NCBI RefSeq assembly: GCF_011044495.1
Contig: NZ_CP049143.1
Location: 3,162,001 to 3,226,000, forward strand
DNA length: 64,000 nt
Direction: 5' to 3'
Source: Roseimicrobium sp. ORNL1
GTDB lineage: Bacteria > Verrucomicrobiota > Verrucomicrobiia > Verrucomicrobiales > Verrucomicrobiaceae
Below the pieces are notes generated by a model, which searched no databases, was not told where the DNA came from, and saw only the letters and a list, made by a program, of their open reading frames with translations. Below, piece by piece: positions 8,553 through 17,521 of this stretch. A program made the position numbers and the translations under genes. Positions within the stretch are counted from its first letter, which is position 1. Each line of letters opens with the position of its first letter.

Positions 8553-9146
8553 TTAAGGAACGGCGGGTGTCGCAGGCTTCGCCGGGCGATTGAGCACGGC
8601 ATCGCGAGTGCTGCCGACAATGGCCATGGCCTGTTCGATCAGTTGTGGATCGACCTTCAGTTCGGTGAGGGTTGCCAGCAGGTTCTCGGCAATGGCATCG
8701 AAGTGCGAGTCATTGAGTCCGCCGAGGCTTTCATGAGCGCTGCGGAGATCCTTGCCCGCGTACGGAATGGGACCACCGAGCGCAGCGGAGAGGAATTCCT
8801 TCTGCTTCCGCTTCTGCTTGTTCATGTTGATGTCCTCGAAGAAGTGGTTCACGCGCTTGTCCGCCAGCACCTTCACATAGAAGAGTTCCACGGCTGCATC
8901 GATGGCCGTCTTGCCGCCGAGCTTTTGGTACAGGCTGTTGGCACGATCATCGGAGAACTTCTGCTTGGCGGTCTCGTCGGCGAAGGCATAGCTGTTGCCT
9001 TCGTACACGAGCGTGATGGCGGGGTTCGCAGCTTTGCCAGTGACAGGGCAGGTGGGGGCGGTGGATTCGGCGCCTTTGCTGGTGTCCGCAGCAGTGGCGG
9101 CAAGAGAGCAGAAGGCGAGACTGAGGACCAGGATGGTTCTTTTCAT
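8553..9146 (-). CDS. Exported YHS-like/group I truncated haemoglobin fusion
   Basis: 197 aa. Signal peptide MKRTILVLSLAFCSLAATAAD; then about 45 residues resembling a YHS metal-binding domain (CPVTGKA, then LVYEGNSYAFADETAKQKF); then a group I truncated globin from LYQKLGGKTAIDAAV with VNHFFEDINM and the proximal-His segment SAHESLGGLNDSHFD. Start set at the ATG at 9146 because the signal peptide begins there. Truncated globins bind O2 or NO; an exported copy would act in the periplasm. It lies 119 bp downstream of the group III globin gene on the same strand, so co-regulation by the NsrR-like repressor is plausible. Confidence 0.85.
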   Translation of the reverse strand: MKRTILVLSLAFCSLAATAADTSKGAESTAPTCPVTGKAANPAITLVYEGNSYAFADETAKQKFSDDRANSLYQKLGGKTAIDAAVELFYVKVLADKRVNHFFEDINMNKQKRKQKEFLSAALGGPIPYAGKDLRSAHESLGGLNDSHFDAIAENLLATLTELKVDPQLIEQAMAIVGSTRDAVLNRPAKPATPAVP

Positions 9147-9265
9147 GGGTGGTAGCGTGTGAGCAGTGTGTGTTTGTGTTTCTTTTTCGGTTTGTCTGGG
9201 GGTATAAGCGTCCCTCCCACCGAGGAGGTGGATTGGGGCGCAAAGGGGGCAGCCGCTTTTCTTCC

Positions 9266-9739
9266 TCAAGCGGGCTGTTCGGCCCGGTACTTCGCGTAGC
9301 GGGCGCGTTGCTCCGGTGTCAGGCGGGCAGGATCGAAGCGTGGATCGGGCACACCATTGATGCGGCTGAACAGAACGTTCGCCATGTCCTGCGCGCAGTT
9401 CTTGATGTGATCCGCATTGGGACCGCTGAAAAGGCTGTCCACCGTTTGGCGGAAGAGCAGCAGCCAACGGTCAAACTGGGTGCGGCCCATCTCGGTCTGT
9501 GGCACCAGCTTCGCATGCGCGGCAACCGGATTGCCGGTGAATCCGCCCGTGCGGAAGAGCACCGTCTCCCAGAAGGCATACATGCGCGGCAGGTGGGTTT
9601 CCCAGTTGGTTCTGGCGACTTCGTCGAAGATAAAACCCAGGAGTTCATCCTTCCGCACGACCTCGTAGAAGGCATTCACAAGCCTCTCGATATCGGGGCG
9701 ACCTTGCAGGTCGGGGAGTTGGGGGTTGGCAATGTTCAT
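9266..9739 (-). CDS. Group III truncated haemoglobin
   Basis: 157-aa cytoplasmic globin of the trHbP (Campylobacter Ctb-like) class, associated with nitrosative and oxygen stress. Visible hallmarks are the N-terminal ERLVNAFYEVVRKDELLGFIF, HLPRMYAFWETVLF and GNPVAAHAKL with the proximal His. Length is slightly above the usual 130 aa because of a C-terminal tail (TPEQRARYAKYRAEQPA). Divergent from the NsrR-type gene, with an operator-like palindrome 8 bp upstream of the start codon (9747-9761). Expected to be repressed by NsrR and induced by NO. Confidence 0.9.
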   Translation of the reverse strand: MNIANPQLPDLQGRPDIERLVNAFYEVVRKDELLGFIFDEVARTNWETHLPRMYAFWETVLFRTGGFTGNPVAAHAKLVPQTEMGRTQFDRWLLLFRQTVDSLFSGPNADHIKNCAQDMANVLFSRINGVPDPRFDPARLTPEQRARYAKYRAEQPA

Positions 9740-9746
9740 TGAAATG

Positions 9747-9761
9747 GGTATTATAAATACC
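9747..9761. promoter_or_regulatory. Predicted NsrR operator
   Basis: GGTATTATAAATACC is an inverted repeat with 6-bp perfect arms and a 3-nt centre, and its core GTATTATAAATAC differs at one position from the GTATTTTAAATAC-type NsrR box. It lies between the divergent group III globin gene and the Rrf2-family regulator gene, close to the globin start, where repressor binding would block its transcription. Site seen directly; the regulator assignment is inference from position and match. Confidence 0.65.
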
Positions 9762-9826
9762 TAATTGGAAAACAAATCTTTCACTCCACAATGGGAATGC
9801 ATCGTTTCTGATTCTGATCTCACCTG

Positions 9827-10231
9827 ATGAAGCTCACCTACCGCACCGACTATGCTCTCCGCGTCCTCATCTATTTGATGAAGCGACCGGGAGAGAAGGC
9901 CACCACACGCGAGATGGCGGCGTTCTACGGTGTCTCGTTGAATCATCTCACGAAGGTGGCCAAGACGCTGACCCGCGCGGGCTGGCTGAAGACGGAACGC
10001 GGAGCGAGTGGGGGATTGATGCTGGCGCCACACACGCCGGATACGAAACTGGGCGAAATCGTACGCCTCACCGAGACGGCAGATGTCGTGGAGTGCTTCA
10101 CACCTGCGACGAATACCTGCCCCATTTCCGCGAAATGCGATTTGAAGCCCATCCTCTACAAGGCCCAAAGTGCCTTCTACTCCGTGCTCGATGCGCACAC
10201 GGTGCGTGATCTGGCGATGACATCGAAGTAG
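9827..10231 (+). CDS. nsrR: Rrf2-family Fe-S repressor, NsrR type
   Basis: 134-aa winged-helix regulator. MKLTYRTDYALRVLIYL is the standard Rrf2 opening, followed by the recognition region YGVSLNHLTKVAKTLTRAGWL. Three Cys, C90, C98 and C104 (ECFTPATNTC then AKC), have the spacing of NsrR, which ligates a [4Fe-4S] cluster destroyed by NO. IscR has a different Cys arrangement. Divergent from the two haemoglobin genes, with an NsrR-like palindrome between them. It probably represses the globin genes and itself. Symbol given by homology and context. Confidence 0.85.
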   Translation: MKLTYRTDYALRVLIYLMKRPGEKATTREMAAFYGVSLNHLTKVAKTLTRAGWLKTERGASGGLMLAPHTPDTKLGEIVRLTETADVVECFTPATNTCPISAKCDLKPILYKAQSAFYSVLDAHTVRDLAMTSK

Positions 10232-10503
10232 GTTCATCAAAAAGGGGGGCTGTTCTGCACCCCCAAGCTCGCATCCGGAGCTGCGGGGCACTCGGCATCT
10301 CTTGGGATTCGCCGGTGAAATCTTGGCGCGGCTCCCGTGAACCAGCTGCGCCTGAGCTGCGCGCGCTCCAAGAAACGCGCAATACATCCCAATGGATGCC
10401 GAGAGGTTTCGTCCCACTCGTGGGATCATGAAAGTGTCTTCCCAGCACACACCTTCGATTCACTCCTTCATCCCTCAGACTCCAACTCGAACCCACTACT
10501 CCC

Positions 10504-11460
10504 ATGAAAGTTCTCTGCGGTACCGATTTCTCCGAGCCTGCCAAAGCCGCCGCAGAAGTGGCGGCGTACATGGCGGCGAAGCTCAAACTTCCCCTGAAGC
10601 TGGTGCACTGCGTCGCAGACTGGCTCGCGCCTACGGAGTATCCGGTCGACGACACGCTCCAGACTCACGGCCAGGATTTGTTGGATGCGGAGGCTGACCG
10701 AATCTGCTCTCCTGGACAGAGGGTGGAGACCACGGTCATGCATGGCAGTGCCGACCATCATCTCACTTCCGAGGGAAATCACGACACCGCAATGGTGGTG
10801 GTGGGCGCCACGGGCAAGGGCATGGCCACGCGACTGTTGATGGGCAGTGTCGCTGAGCATGTGGCGGAGACCGTGAGTTCGCCCACGCTTGTCGTACGTC
10901 GTCCGGAGCCGTTGCTGGAGTGGCTGCAGAACGGCAAATCACTGAAGGTGCTTTGCGCGTCGGACATCAGCGAGTCTGAGCAGGCCATTTCCAGTGCGCT
11001 GGCAAGGTTGCTCATCCTCGGCCCCATCGATCTCGAGTGTGCCCACCTCGTCCAGACAGATGCCTTCATCTTGGAGAGCGAGTCATGGGCCGCTGAACCG
11101 TCGGACCTTCTTGCCCCCACGGCTGCAGAAGTGGCCAAGATTCAGGAGAAGGTGAAGGAACGCTTCTACCTTACAGTCGGTAAAATGCCGCAGGCTGTGC
11201 ATGTGCGGGTCTCATTGGGGAATCCCGCCTATGACCTTGTCTCCTTGGCTCACGAAACGAAAGCCGACCTGATCGTGGTGGGTTCGCACCACAAGCATGG
11301 GCTGCAACGTCTGCGGCATCCTTCCTTCTCCCGGCGAGTGCTCGCCCACACGGACACGAATGTCCTGTGTGTGTACCTGGGCACCGCGGACCTCGAGCCG
11401 CGGGTTTCCGTTACGCTTCGAAAAGAGGGGTATAAGGCGGAAGTCTCGGCCACAGCGTAG
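10504..11460 (+). CDS. Tandem-domain universal stress protein (UspA family)
   Basis: 318 aa with two UspA domains. Domain 1 (1-135) has the ATP-binding signature VVVGATGKG-(9)-GSVAEHV; domain 2 (about 147-300) has IVVGSHHKHGLQRLRHPSFSRRVL, where the G-S/T pattern is altered, so nucleotide binding may be confined to the first half. Start is the ATG at 10504, giving MKVLCGTDFSEPAK, a typical Usp N terminus. A second Usp gene follows about 100 bp downstream in the same direction. Tandem Usp proteins commonly accompany low-oxygen or stationary-phase regulons, consistent with the cbb3, globin and PPOX neighbours. Confidence 0.88.
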   Translation: MKVLCGTDFSEPAKAAAEVAAYMAAKLKLPLKLVHCVADWLAPTEYPVDDTLQTHGQDLLDAEADRICSPGQRVETTVMHGSADHHLTSEGNHDTAMVVVGATGKGMATRLLMGSVAEHVAETVSSPTLVVRRPEPLLEWLQNGKSLKVLCASDISESEQAISSALARLLILGPIDLECAHLVQTDAFILESESWAAEPSDLLAPTAAEVAKIQEKVKERFYLTVGKMPQAVHVRVSLGNPAYDLVSLAHETKADLIVVGSHHKHGLQRLRHPSFSRRVLAHTDTNVLCVYLGTADLEPRVSVTLRKEGYKAEVSATA

Positions 11461-11564
11461 TCGTGCGTCCTGCAAGGATGATGCGCGCTCGCAATGACGC
11501 AGGACGCGCATCGCATCGCAAGATCCGCAGTGCCCCCTATTCCCACATGGGGTATCCTAGGATC

Positions 11565-12512
11565 ATGAAAATCGCGCACAGTACAGCACCCGTGGTTGCT
11601 GAGCCTGGCTCGCGTGTCAGCAGGATTCTCGCACCCACGGATTTCTCGCCTTTCTCCCTGGCCGCCGTGGACGCCACAGTCGCTCTGGTGATGGCCAGCC
11701 CCGGTTCAACCGTCACTTTGTTACACGTGGTGGATCCCAAGGACGAACCCACTGCGGAACATGGAACAGCGCATCGTGGCACGAACCTGCCCAGCCGCAT
11801 CAATCATGCGGACCGGATGATGAAGCAGCTGCGCACCAAATACGGTGCACATGATGGCGACACGCTTGAAACGAGAGTCATGACTGGAGATGCCGCCCGC
11901 AGCATCTGTGAGATGGCCCGGAACGAGAGCTTTGACCTCATTGTGACGTCCAGCCATGGACACATGGGCCTGGCACGCACGCTCATTGGCAGCGTGGCTG
12001 AGCAGGTGGTGCAGCATGCGCCCTGTCCTGTTCTCGTGACAAAGGCCTTTGCGAATTCAGATGGCGTGCCCACGCTGAGGACGCCCGTGTTCAAGTTCAA
12101 GCGCATCGTGGTAGGTTATGACCACCGGGCCGGTGCCCGACATGCGCTGAACATGGCCCGTGCCTTGAGCAACCAGGAAGGCAGCCATGTCACTCTAGTG
12201 CATGTCCTGGAGCCTGCGCCTGCCTTTGTACTTTGCCCTGCGGAAAAGAAAGCTTGTTCTGATCGCCTCCATAAAGCTCTTGAAAAACTGGATGAGGTGC
12301 GCACGACCAAGCTACCGCTCAGCCATGATTGGGACCTGCGTGTCGAGGTGGGAGAGCCCTGGGACGTGATTGTGAAACTCGCGAAGGAGAAGGACAGCGA
12401 TCTGGTCATCGTAGGGCCGCACGAGCACACCCGCTGGGGACATTCGTACGTGGGCAGCACTGCGCAGTGGGTGGTGCGCCAGGCATGGTGCCCGGTGCTG
12501 GTAGTGAAGTGA
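11565..12512 (+). CDS. Second tandem-domain universal stress protein
   Basis: 315 aa from the ATG at 11565 (MKIAHSTAPV), before ILAPTDFSPFS. Both UspA halves keep a recognisable nucleotide motif: VTSSHGHMGLARTLIGSVAEQVV in the first and IVGPHEHTRWGHSYVGSTAQWVV in the second. The protein is not a recent copy of the preceding Usp, as the two share only family-level resemblance. Followed after 45 bp by the PAS histidine kinase gene, which suggests a single stress-signalling transcription unit. The longer reading from 11463 lacks family support. Confidence 0.87.
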   Translation: MKIAHSTAPVVAEPGSRVSRILAPTDFSPFSLAAVDATVALVMASPGSTVTLLHVVDPKDEPTAEHGTAHRGTNLPSRINHADRMMKQLRTKYGAHDGDTLETRVMTGDAARSICEMARNESFDLIVTSSHGHMGLARTLIGSVAEQVVQHAPCPVLVTKAFANSDGVPTLRTPVFKFKRIVVGYDHRAGARHALNMARALSNQEGSHVTLVHVLEPAPAFVLCPAEKKACSDRLHKALEKLDEVRTTKLPLSHDWDLRVEVGEPWDVIVKLAKEKDSDLVIVGPHEHTRWGHSYVGSTAQWVVRQAWCPVLVVK

Positions 12513-12557
12513 AGCGTCAGGAGCGCTCGCACAGGCGAGCAGAATGGGGAGAGGCGA

Positions 12558-13910
12558 ATGCCCAAAAGAATTGACATGACCGACATGGAACAATTACTGA
12601 GATGTCAGGCACGGGACGGTGACTTGCGGCTTCTAACTGCAAGTCACTTTCGACTCGGTGCCGCATTAAGTTCCATGTCTTCCGAAGCTTCCAATTCAGA
12701 AGGATTGCCCACCTCCGGTGGTCCCGGCACCCCGCCGGTGCAGCCTGCCTATGAAGAACTGTTGGAGAGGCTGGGGGAGTTGCACGACCTCAAGGCCGCG
12801 CTGGATGCGCATTCCATTGTCGCCATCACGGATCCTGAGGGTGATATCACCTATGTGAACGACAAGTTCTGCCAGATCTCCATGTACAGCCGTGAGGAGC
12901 TGCTGGGGCGCAATCACCGGATTATCAATTCCGGCCACCATCCGCGTGAGTTCTTCACCGGCATGTGGCGCACTATCTCGAAGGGCAAGGTATGGCGGGG
13001 TGAGATCAAGAATCGCGCGAAGGACGGCAGCTACTACTGGGTGGATACGACCATCTTCCCCTTCCTCGACAAGGCAGGGCAGCCCGTGCAGTACATCGCC
13101 ATTCGCACCGACATCAGCGTGCGGAAGAAGTACGAGGAGCAACTCGCCCAGATGGCGCGCACGCTCGCGGAAAAGAACAAGGAACTGGAGGCCATCGTCT
13201 ACGTCGCCTCGCACGACTTGCGCTCGCCGCTGGTGAACATCCAGGGATTCAGCAAGGAACTCTCCCGAGCCTGCAAGCTGTTGGAGACACGACTTGCCGG
13301 AAATGAGGCGGAGAAGCTTCCCGGTGTGGAAGAAGCGCTCAAGGAAGACATTCCGGAAGCGCTCAGCTTCATTCTCTCCAGCGTGGGCAAGATGGAAGCG
13401 CTTCTCGCCGGCTTCCTCAGATTCTCACGCATGGGGCGCGTGGCCCTCACCATCGTGCGGCTCGATATGAACCGTCTCATGTCCGAGATTATGGACACGA
13501 TGGAATACCAGTTCCAGCAGGCGGGAGCCACCGTGCGGGTCAGTGACTTGCCGCCCTGCATGGGCGATGCCGTGCAGATCAATCAGGTATTCTCCAACTT
13601 GATCGACAACGCTGTGAAATACCGCAGCCCGGGCCGGCCATGCAGCGTTACCATCAGTGCCCGGCGTGAAGATGGTCGCTCCATTTACTGCGTGGAGGAC
13701 AATGGCATCGGCATTGATACGGCCCACCAGTCGAAGGTGTTTGAAATCTTCCACCGCCTGGACCCTTCCCATGGACACGGTGAAGGGCTCGGGCTGACCA
13801 TCGCGCTGCGCATTCTGGAGCGGCATGAGGGAAGAATCTGGCTGGAGTCTGAGGCGGGCAAAGGCAGCCGCTTCTTTGTTTCACTCCCGGCTCCTTCAAC
13901 GCCCGCTTGA
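12558..13910 (+). CDS. PAS-domain sensor histidine kinase
   Basis: 450-aa soluble kinase. Disordered N terminus (1-70), one PAS/PAC domain (about 83-195: [17 protein letters not shown] through [13 protein letters not shown]), a HisKA region with phosphoacceptor H219 in [14 protein letters not shown], and an HATPase domain with N box [10 protein letters not shown]1 VEDNGIGID and G2 GEGLGLTI. No membrane segment, so the signal is cytoplasmic, perhaps redox or a small ligand in PAS. The ATG at 12558 has a strong Shine-Dalgarno GGGGAGAGG; an internal ATG at 12675 is the alternative. The HDLRSPL kinase class with a stand-alone CheY-like partner resembles phytochrome-Rcp pairs; the partner follows immediately. 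Confidence 0.9.
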   Translation: MPKRIDMTDMEQLLRCQARDGDLRLLTASHFRLGAALSSMSSEASNSEGLPTSGGPGTPPVQPAYEELLERLGELHDLKAALDAHSIVAITDPEGDITYVNDKFCQISMYSREELLGRNHRIINSGHHPREFFTGMWRTISKGKVWRGEIKNRAKDGSYYWVDTTIFPFLDKAGQPVQYIAIRTDISVRKKYEEQLAQMARTLAEKNKELEAIVYVASHDLRSPLVNIQGFSKELSRACKLLETRLAGNEAEKLPGVEEALKEDIPEALSFILSSVGKMEALLAGFLRFSRMGRVALTIVRLDMNRLMSEIMDTMEYQFQQAGATVRVSDLPPCMGDAVQINQVFSNLIDNAVKYRSPGRPCSVTISARREDGRSIYCVEDNGIGIDTAHQSKVFEIFHRLDPSHGHGEGLGLTIALRILERHEGRIWLESEAGKGSRFFVSLPAPSTPA

Positions 13911-13936
13911 TCTGCGAGTCTTCACGTGTTGCCTTC

Positions 13937-14401
13937 ATGAACTTGAAGCAGGAAGTTACCATTCTCATTGTCGATGATGATCCCGGTCATGCCCGGCTCA
14001 TCGAAAAAAATCTGCGCCGCGCCGCTCTGGCGAATCCCATCGAGCGTTTCTCAGACGGGCAGGAGGTGCTGGATTTCCTCTTCTGCAAAACAGAAAGGCA
14101 GCGGCCCGCGGAGGCAGCTTATCTGCTGCTGCTGGATATCCGCATGCCCAAGGTGGATGGCGTGGAAGTCTTGCGGCAGATCAAGGAGGACACGGAGTTG
14201 CGGAAGATTCCCGTGATCATGCTCACCACTACGGATGATCCTCGGGAGGTTTCGCGTTGTCACGCCCTGGGTTGCAGTCACTACCTGGTGAAGCCGGTGG
14301 ACTACGAGAAATTCTCCGAGACCATCGCGAGCCTGGGGCACTTTGTGACCATGGTCGAAGTGCCCGAAGTCAACGTCCAGCCCAGCCCTTCTGGAGCATG
14401 A
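13937..14401 (+). CDS. Single-domain CheY/Rcp-like response regulator
   Basis: 154 aa consisting of one receiver domain: ILIVDDDPGHARLIEKNLRRA, phosphoacceptor D67 in LLLLDIRMPKVDG, T in MLTTTDDP and K in YLVKPVDYEKF. The insertion around LFCKTERQRPAEA is typical of the Rcp1 subfamily that pairs with phytochrome-like kinases. There is no output domain. The start at ATG 13937 is preferred over an in-frame TTG at 13907. Its stop overlaps the next gene start (ATGA at 14398-14401), so it is translationally coupled to the hybrid kinase. Confidence 0.9.
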   Translation: MNLKQEVTILIVDDDPGHARLIEKNLRRAALANPIERFSDGQEVLDFLFCKTERQRPAEAAYLLLLDIRMPKVDGVEVLRQIKEDTELRKIPVIMLTTTDDPREVSRCHALGCSHYLVKPVDYEKFSETIASLGHFVTMVEVPEVNVQPSPSGA

Positions 14402-15468
14402 GCGAGGAAGCATCCACCACAGCACCGTCTCAGACCATCTTTGTCGTCGATGATGATGAAGGACTCACGAGATTGATCGCACGATCACTTCGCCGTGAGG
14501 GCTACCATGCGGAGACCGCCACCTCGGGAAAGGATGCCATGGCATGGCTTGCAGAGCATGAAGCCAGTCTCATGCTGCTGGACTTGAAACTTGCCGATCT
14601 CAATGCGACCGAACTCGTGGAGCGTCTGAAAGGTAGAGGACGACTCGTGCCCTTTGTCATCATCACGGGGCAGGGAGACGAGAGAGTGGCGGTCGATATG
14701 ATGAAACGCGGCGCATTGGATTACATTGTGAAGGACGGGCAGTTTCTGGAACTCGTGCCGACCGTCGTGCATCGTTCGCTGGCGCAGGTGGATCGCGAAA
14801 GGCGGCTGGTGGCTGCTGAGGAGGAACGCAAGCGACTGGAGCGTGAGGTGCTGGAGATCAGCGAACGTGAGCAGCGCCGCATCGGACACGATCTTCACGA
14901 TGGCCTGGGGCAGACGCTCGCCGGCGTGGACGTGCTGCTCGAAGTGCTGAAGAAGCGCCTTGCCTCAAATTCACCGGGCGATGCCGACGCGGTAGCCTCC
15001 ATTTCGTCCTATGTGAAGGAAGCCATCCAACAGACCAGAATGCTGGCGCGTGGCCTGTCCCCAGTCGAAGTGGAGAGGAAGGGCCTCATGTCCGCACTGA
15101 AGGCGCTGGCGGAGCATGCCGGTCTCCTCTTCAAGGTGAGCTGCAGCTTCGAATGTGATGATGCCGTGGAGGTGCAGGATCACGCCAAGGCCACGCACCT
15201 CTATCGCATCGCCCAGGAAGCGATGCACAATGCGGTGCGGCATGGAAAAGCGAAGCACATCGATATCATCCTCACGCAGGAGGGACCCAAGGCCACGCTA
15301 CGCGTCGTGAGCGACGGCACCGAAGGAACTCCCGTCCCCGAGATTAGCGGCAATGGCATGGGCCTCTATACCATGAAGTACCGCGCCGGCATGATCGGTG
15401 GGTCGGTGGAGATCCGTCCTGCGAAGCCCCACGGCACGGAAGTGGTATGTACCTTTCCGAATGGGTGA
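14398..15468 (+). CDS. Receiver-HisKA_3 sensor kinase (NarX/DegS-type core)
   Basis: 356 aa with the receiver domain at the N terminus: TIFVVDDDEG, phosphoacceptor D62 in LLDLKLADLN and K in YIVKDGQF. A coiled helix (RERRLVAAEEERKRLEREVLEISERE) leads to a HisKA_3 dimerisation domain with H164 in RRIGHDLHDGLGQTL, then a HATPase domain (IAQEAMHNAVRHGKA, GNGMGLYTMKYRA). HisKA_3 kinases normally act on LuxR-type response regulators, none of which is in this window. Third gene of the signalling operon, starting in an ATGA overlap with the response regulator gene. Confidence 0.9.
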   Translation: MSEEASTTAPSQTIFVVDDDEGLTRLIARSLRREGYHAETATSGKDAMAWLAEHEASLMLLDLKLADLNATELVERLKGRGRLVPFVIITGQGDERVAVDMMKRGALDYIVKDGQFLELVPTVVHRSLAQVDRERRLVAAEEERKRLEREVLEISEREQRRIGHDLHDGLGQTLAGVDVLLEVLKKRLASNSPGDADAVASISSYVKEAIQQTRMLARGLSPVEVERKGLMSALKALAEHAGLLFKVSCSFECDDAVEVQDHAKATHLYRIAQEAMHNAVRHGKAKHIDIILTQEGPKATLRVVSDGTEGTPVPEISGNGMGLYTMKYRAGMIGGSVEIRPAKPHGTEVVCTFPNG

Positions 15469-15805
15469 GTCCTCTGCCTGCGGTCAGCGGTAGTTGACTT
15501 CCAGCCCGGCCCTTGTCCAGCGTGGCCGGACTTGGCCTGCTCGGCGCGCCTCCGGCACTGACGGTTGTTGCCCCACATTGCTTTCTCCTCGAATGCCCTC
15601 GTTCGAAAGGAGTAGAAGGAAATCATCCCAGCGGCTCGTGGCAAAGATTGTCACATGCCCACATGGAAATGCCTTGTAAAATGCATGACGCGCGGTGATT
15701 TACCACACGGCACGGCGCGGAATGTGCGCGCACCAGCCGGTGCATTCGACGGAGCAGGAAGGCAAGGAGACTCGAGTCAGCAAACCCAACCAAAAGCGAC
15801 TACAC
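15469..15805. other. Intergenic region without recognised gene
   Basis: 337 bp between the signalling operon and the hydrolase gene. Short open frames exist on both strands but none resembles a protein family. No rho-independent hairpin with T run and no clear promoter motif was seen. Confidence 0.5.
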
Positions 15806-16630
15806 ATGAGCACGATCACCACCAAAGACGGTACGCAGATTTATTACAAGGACTGGGGCAGCGGGCAGCCCATCGTATTCAGCCACGGCTGGCCCCTCAG
15901 CGCAGATGCGTGGGAGGCACAGATGTTTTTCCTGGCATCAAACGGCTTCCGTTGCATCGGCCATGACCGCCGTGGGCACGGACGCTCCAGCCAGCCGTGG
16001 GATGGTAACCACATGGACCAGTACGCCGATGACCTGGCGGAGCTCTTTGAAAAACTGGACCTGAAGAACGTGATCATGATCGGCCACTCTACGGGTGGTG
16101 GCGAAGTGGCTCGCTACATTGGCCGTCACGGCACGAGCCGCGTGGCGAAGGCGGTGCTCATGGGTGCCGTGCCCCCCATCATGCTCAAGACAGAGGCCAA
16201 TCCCGGTGGATTGCCCATTGAGGTGTTCGATGGATTCCGCTCCGCGTATCTCGCGGATCGCGCGCAGTTCTTCCTGGATGTGGCGAGCGGCCCCTTCTTC
16301 GGCTTCAACCGCCCAGGCGCCAAGGTCTCACAAGGACTTATCCAGTCGTGGTGGACGCAGGGCATGCAGTCAGGGCACAAGAATGCCTATGACTGCATCA
16401 AGGCCTTCTCCGAAACGGATTTCACCGAGGACCTGAAGAAGTTCGATGTGCCCACGCTCATCATCCATGGCGATGATGACCAGATCGTGCCCATCGGCGC
16501 GTCCGCGATGATTTCTTCCAAGCTGGTGAAAGGCGCCCAGCTCAAGGTCTATCCCGGCGGATCCCACAGCCTCGGTGACACAGCTAAGGAGCAGCTCAAT
16601 CAGGACCTGCTGGCCTTTGCCCGATCCTAA
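15806..16630 (+). CDS. Alpha/beta hydrolase, non-haem chloroperoxidase/esterase type
   Basis: 274-aa cytosolic hydrolase. Catalytic triad visible: S95 in GHSTGGGE, D225 in HGDDDQIVP and H254 in GGSHSLGD; oxyanion region [13 protein letters not shown] and [10 protein letters not shown]. It matches the bacterial cofactor-free haloperoxidase/arylesterase group (about 275 aa). Start at ATG 15806 gives [18 protein letters not shown], the family N terminus. The next gene (SDR) is 57 bp downstream, same strand. Natural substrate unknown; peroxidase activity in this group is usually a side reaction of an esterase. Confidence 0.9.
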   Translation: MSTITTKDGTQIYYKDWGSGQPIVFSHGWPLSADAWEAQMFFLASNGFRCIGHDRRGHGRSSQPWDGNHMDQYADDLAELFEKLDLKNVIMIGHSTGGGEVARYIGRHGTSRVAKAVLMGAVPPIMLKTEANPGGLPIEVFDGFRSAYLADRAQFFLDVASGPFFGFNRPGAKVSQGLIQSWWTQGMQSGHKNAYDCIKAFSETDFTEDLKKFDVPTLIIHGDDDQIVPIGASAMISSKLVKGAQLKVYPGGSHSLGDTAKEQLNQDLLAFARS

Positions 16631-16687
16631 ATTAGCACTCCACTATTACCCAGCACTTCAGCACTCAGCGATTCGAAGCATTCAGGT

Positions 16688-17428
16688 ATGAAACTCAGCG
16701 GAAAAGTTGCCGTCGTCACCGGAGCGTCCAAGGGGATTGGCGCCGCCATCGCCAAGAAACTTGCGGCGGAGGGAGCGGCGGTGGTCGTGAACTACGCGAC
16801 CAGTCGTGAAGGAGCGGACAAGGTGGTGCAGGAAATCAAGGCCACCGGAGGGCAAGCTATCGCGGTCCAGGCCGATGTGGCGAAGCAGGCGGACGTCGTC
16901 CGCCTATTCGCCGAGGGCCAGGCCGCGTTCGGCCAGCTGGATATCCTGGTGAACAATGCCGGCCTCTATCGCGGAGCGCCGGTCGGTGAGATCACCGAGG
17001 AGAACTTCCACGTTCACTTCAATCTGAATGTGCTTGGTCTCATCTTCGCCACGCAGGAGGCGCTGAAGTACATCGGACCCGAGGGCGGCAGCATCGTCAA
17101 TGTGAGCTCCGTGCTCAGCACGCTCTCTTCCCCCGGCACGCCGGTGTACAATGCCACCAAGTCCGCGGTCGATGGACTCACACGCACCTTTGCCAAGGAA
17201 CTCGCGGCAAAGAAGATTCGTGTGAACTCTGTGAATCCCGGCCTGGTGGAGACGGAGGGCATCCACGCCGCAGGCATCATCGACTACGCCGCAACCGTGG
17301 CGGCGATGACTCCCCTGGGTCGCATCGGCCAGCCGGGCGACATCGCTCCCGTGGTGGCATTCCTCGCGTCAGCAGACTCCGGGTGGATCACCGGAGAGTG
17401 CCTCTATGCCACAGGCGGCCTGAGATAG
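16688..17428 (+). CDS. Short-chain dehydrogenase/reductase (SDR, FabG-like)
   Basis: 246-aa NAD(P)H oxidoreductase of the classical SDR family. TGASKGIG cofactor loop near residue 12, VNNAG, catalytic Ser in NVSSVLS, and Y154/K158 in VYNATKSA; the C-terminal GRIGQPGDIAPVVAFLAS is typical of FabG/glucose-dehydrogenase-like members. The residues following Gly in the cofactor loop suggest NADP preference, not proven. It follows the alpha/beta hydrolase gene and precedes a small membrane protein gene. Substrate cannot be assigned. Confidence 0.9.
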   Translation: MKLSGKVAVVTGASKGIGAAIAKKLAAEGAAVVVNYATSREGADKVVQEIKATGGQAIAVQADVAKQADVVRLFAEGQAAFGQLDILVNNAGLYRGAPVGEITEENFHVHFNLNVLGLIFATQEALKYIGPEGGSIVNVSSVLSTLSSPGTPVYNATKSAVDGLTRTFAKELAAKKIRVNSVNPGLVETEGIHAAGIIDYAATVAAMTPLGRIGQPGDIAPVVAFLASADSGWITGECLYATGGLR

Positions 17429-17521
17429 ATGCGAAAATCATCTAGCCAGCCTTCAGCGTGCTCCTGCTGAGGTGCTGGCCTTTTTTGTGCTTCACCTGAA
17501 ACCACCCTCATCACATTCCTC

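Noticed and set aside
10244-10264. GGGGG...CCCCC hairpin after the NsrR gene
   Set aside because: Only a 5-bp stem with a 10-nt loop and no T run; not convincing as a terminator.
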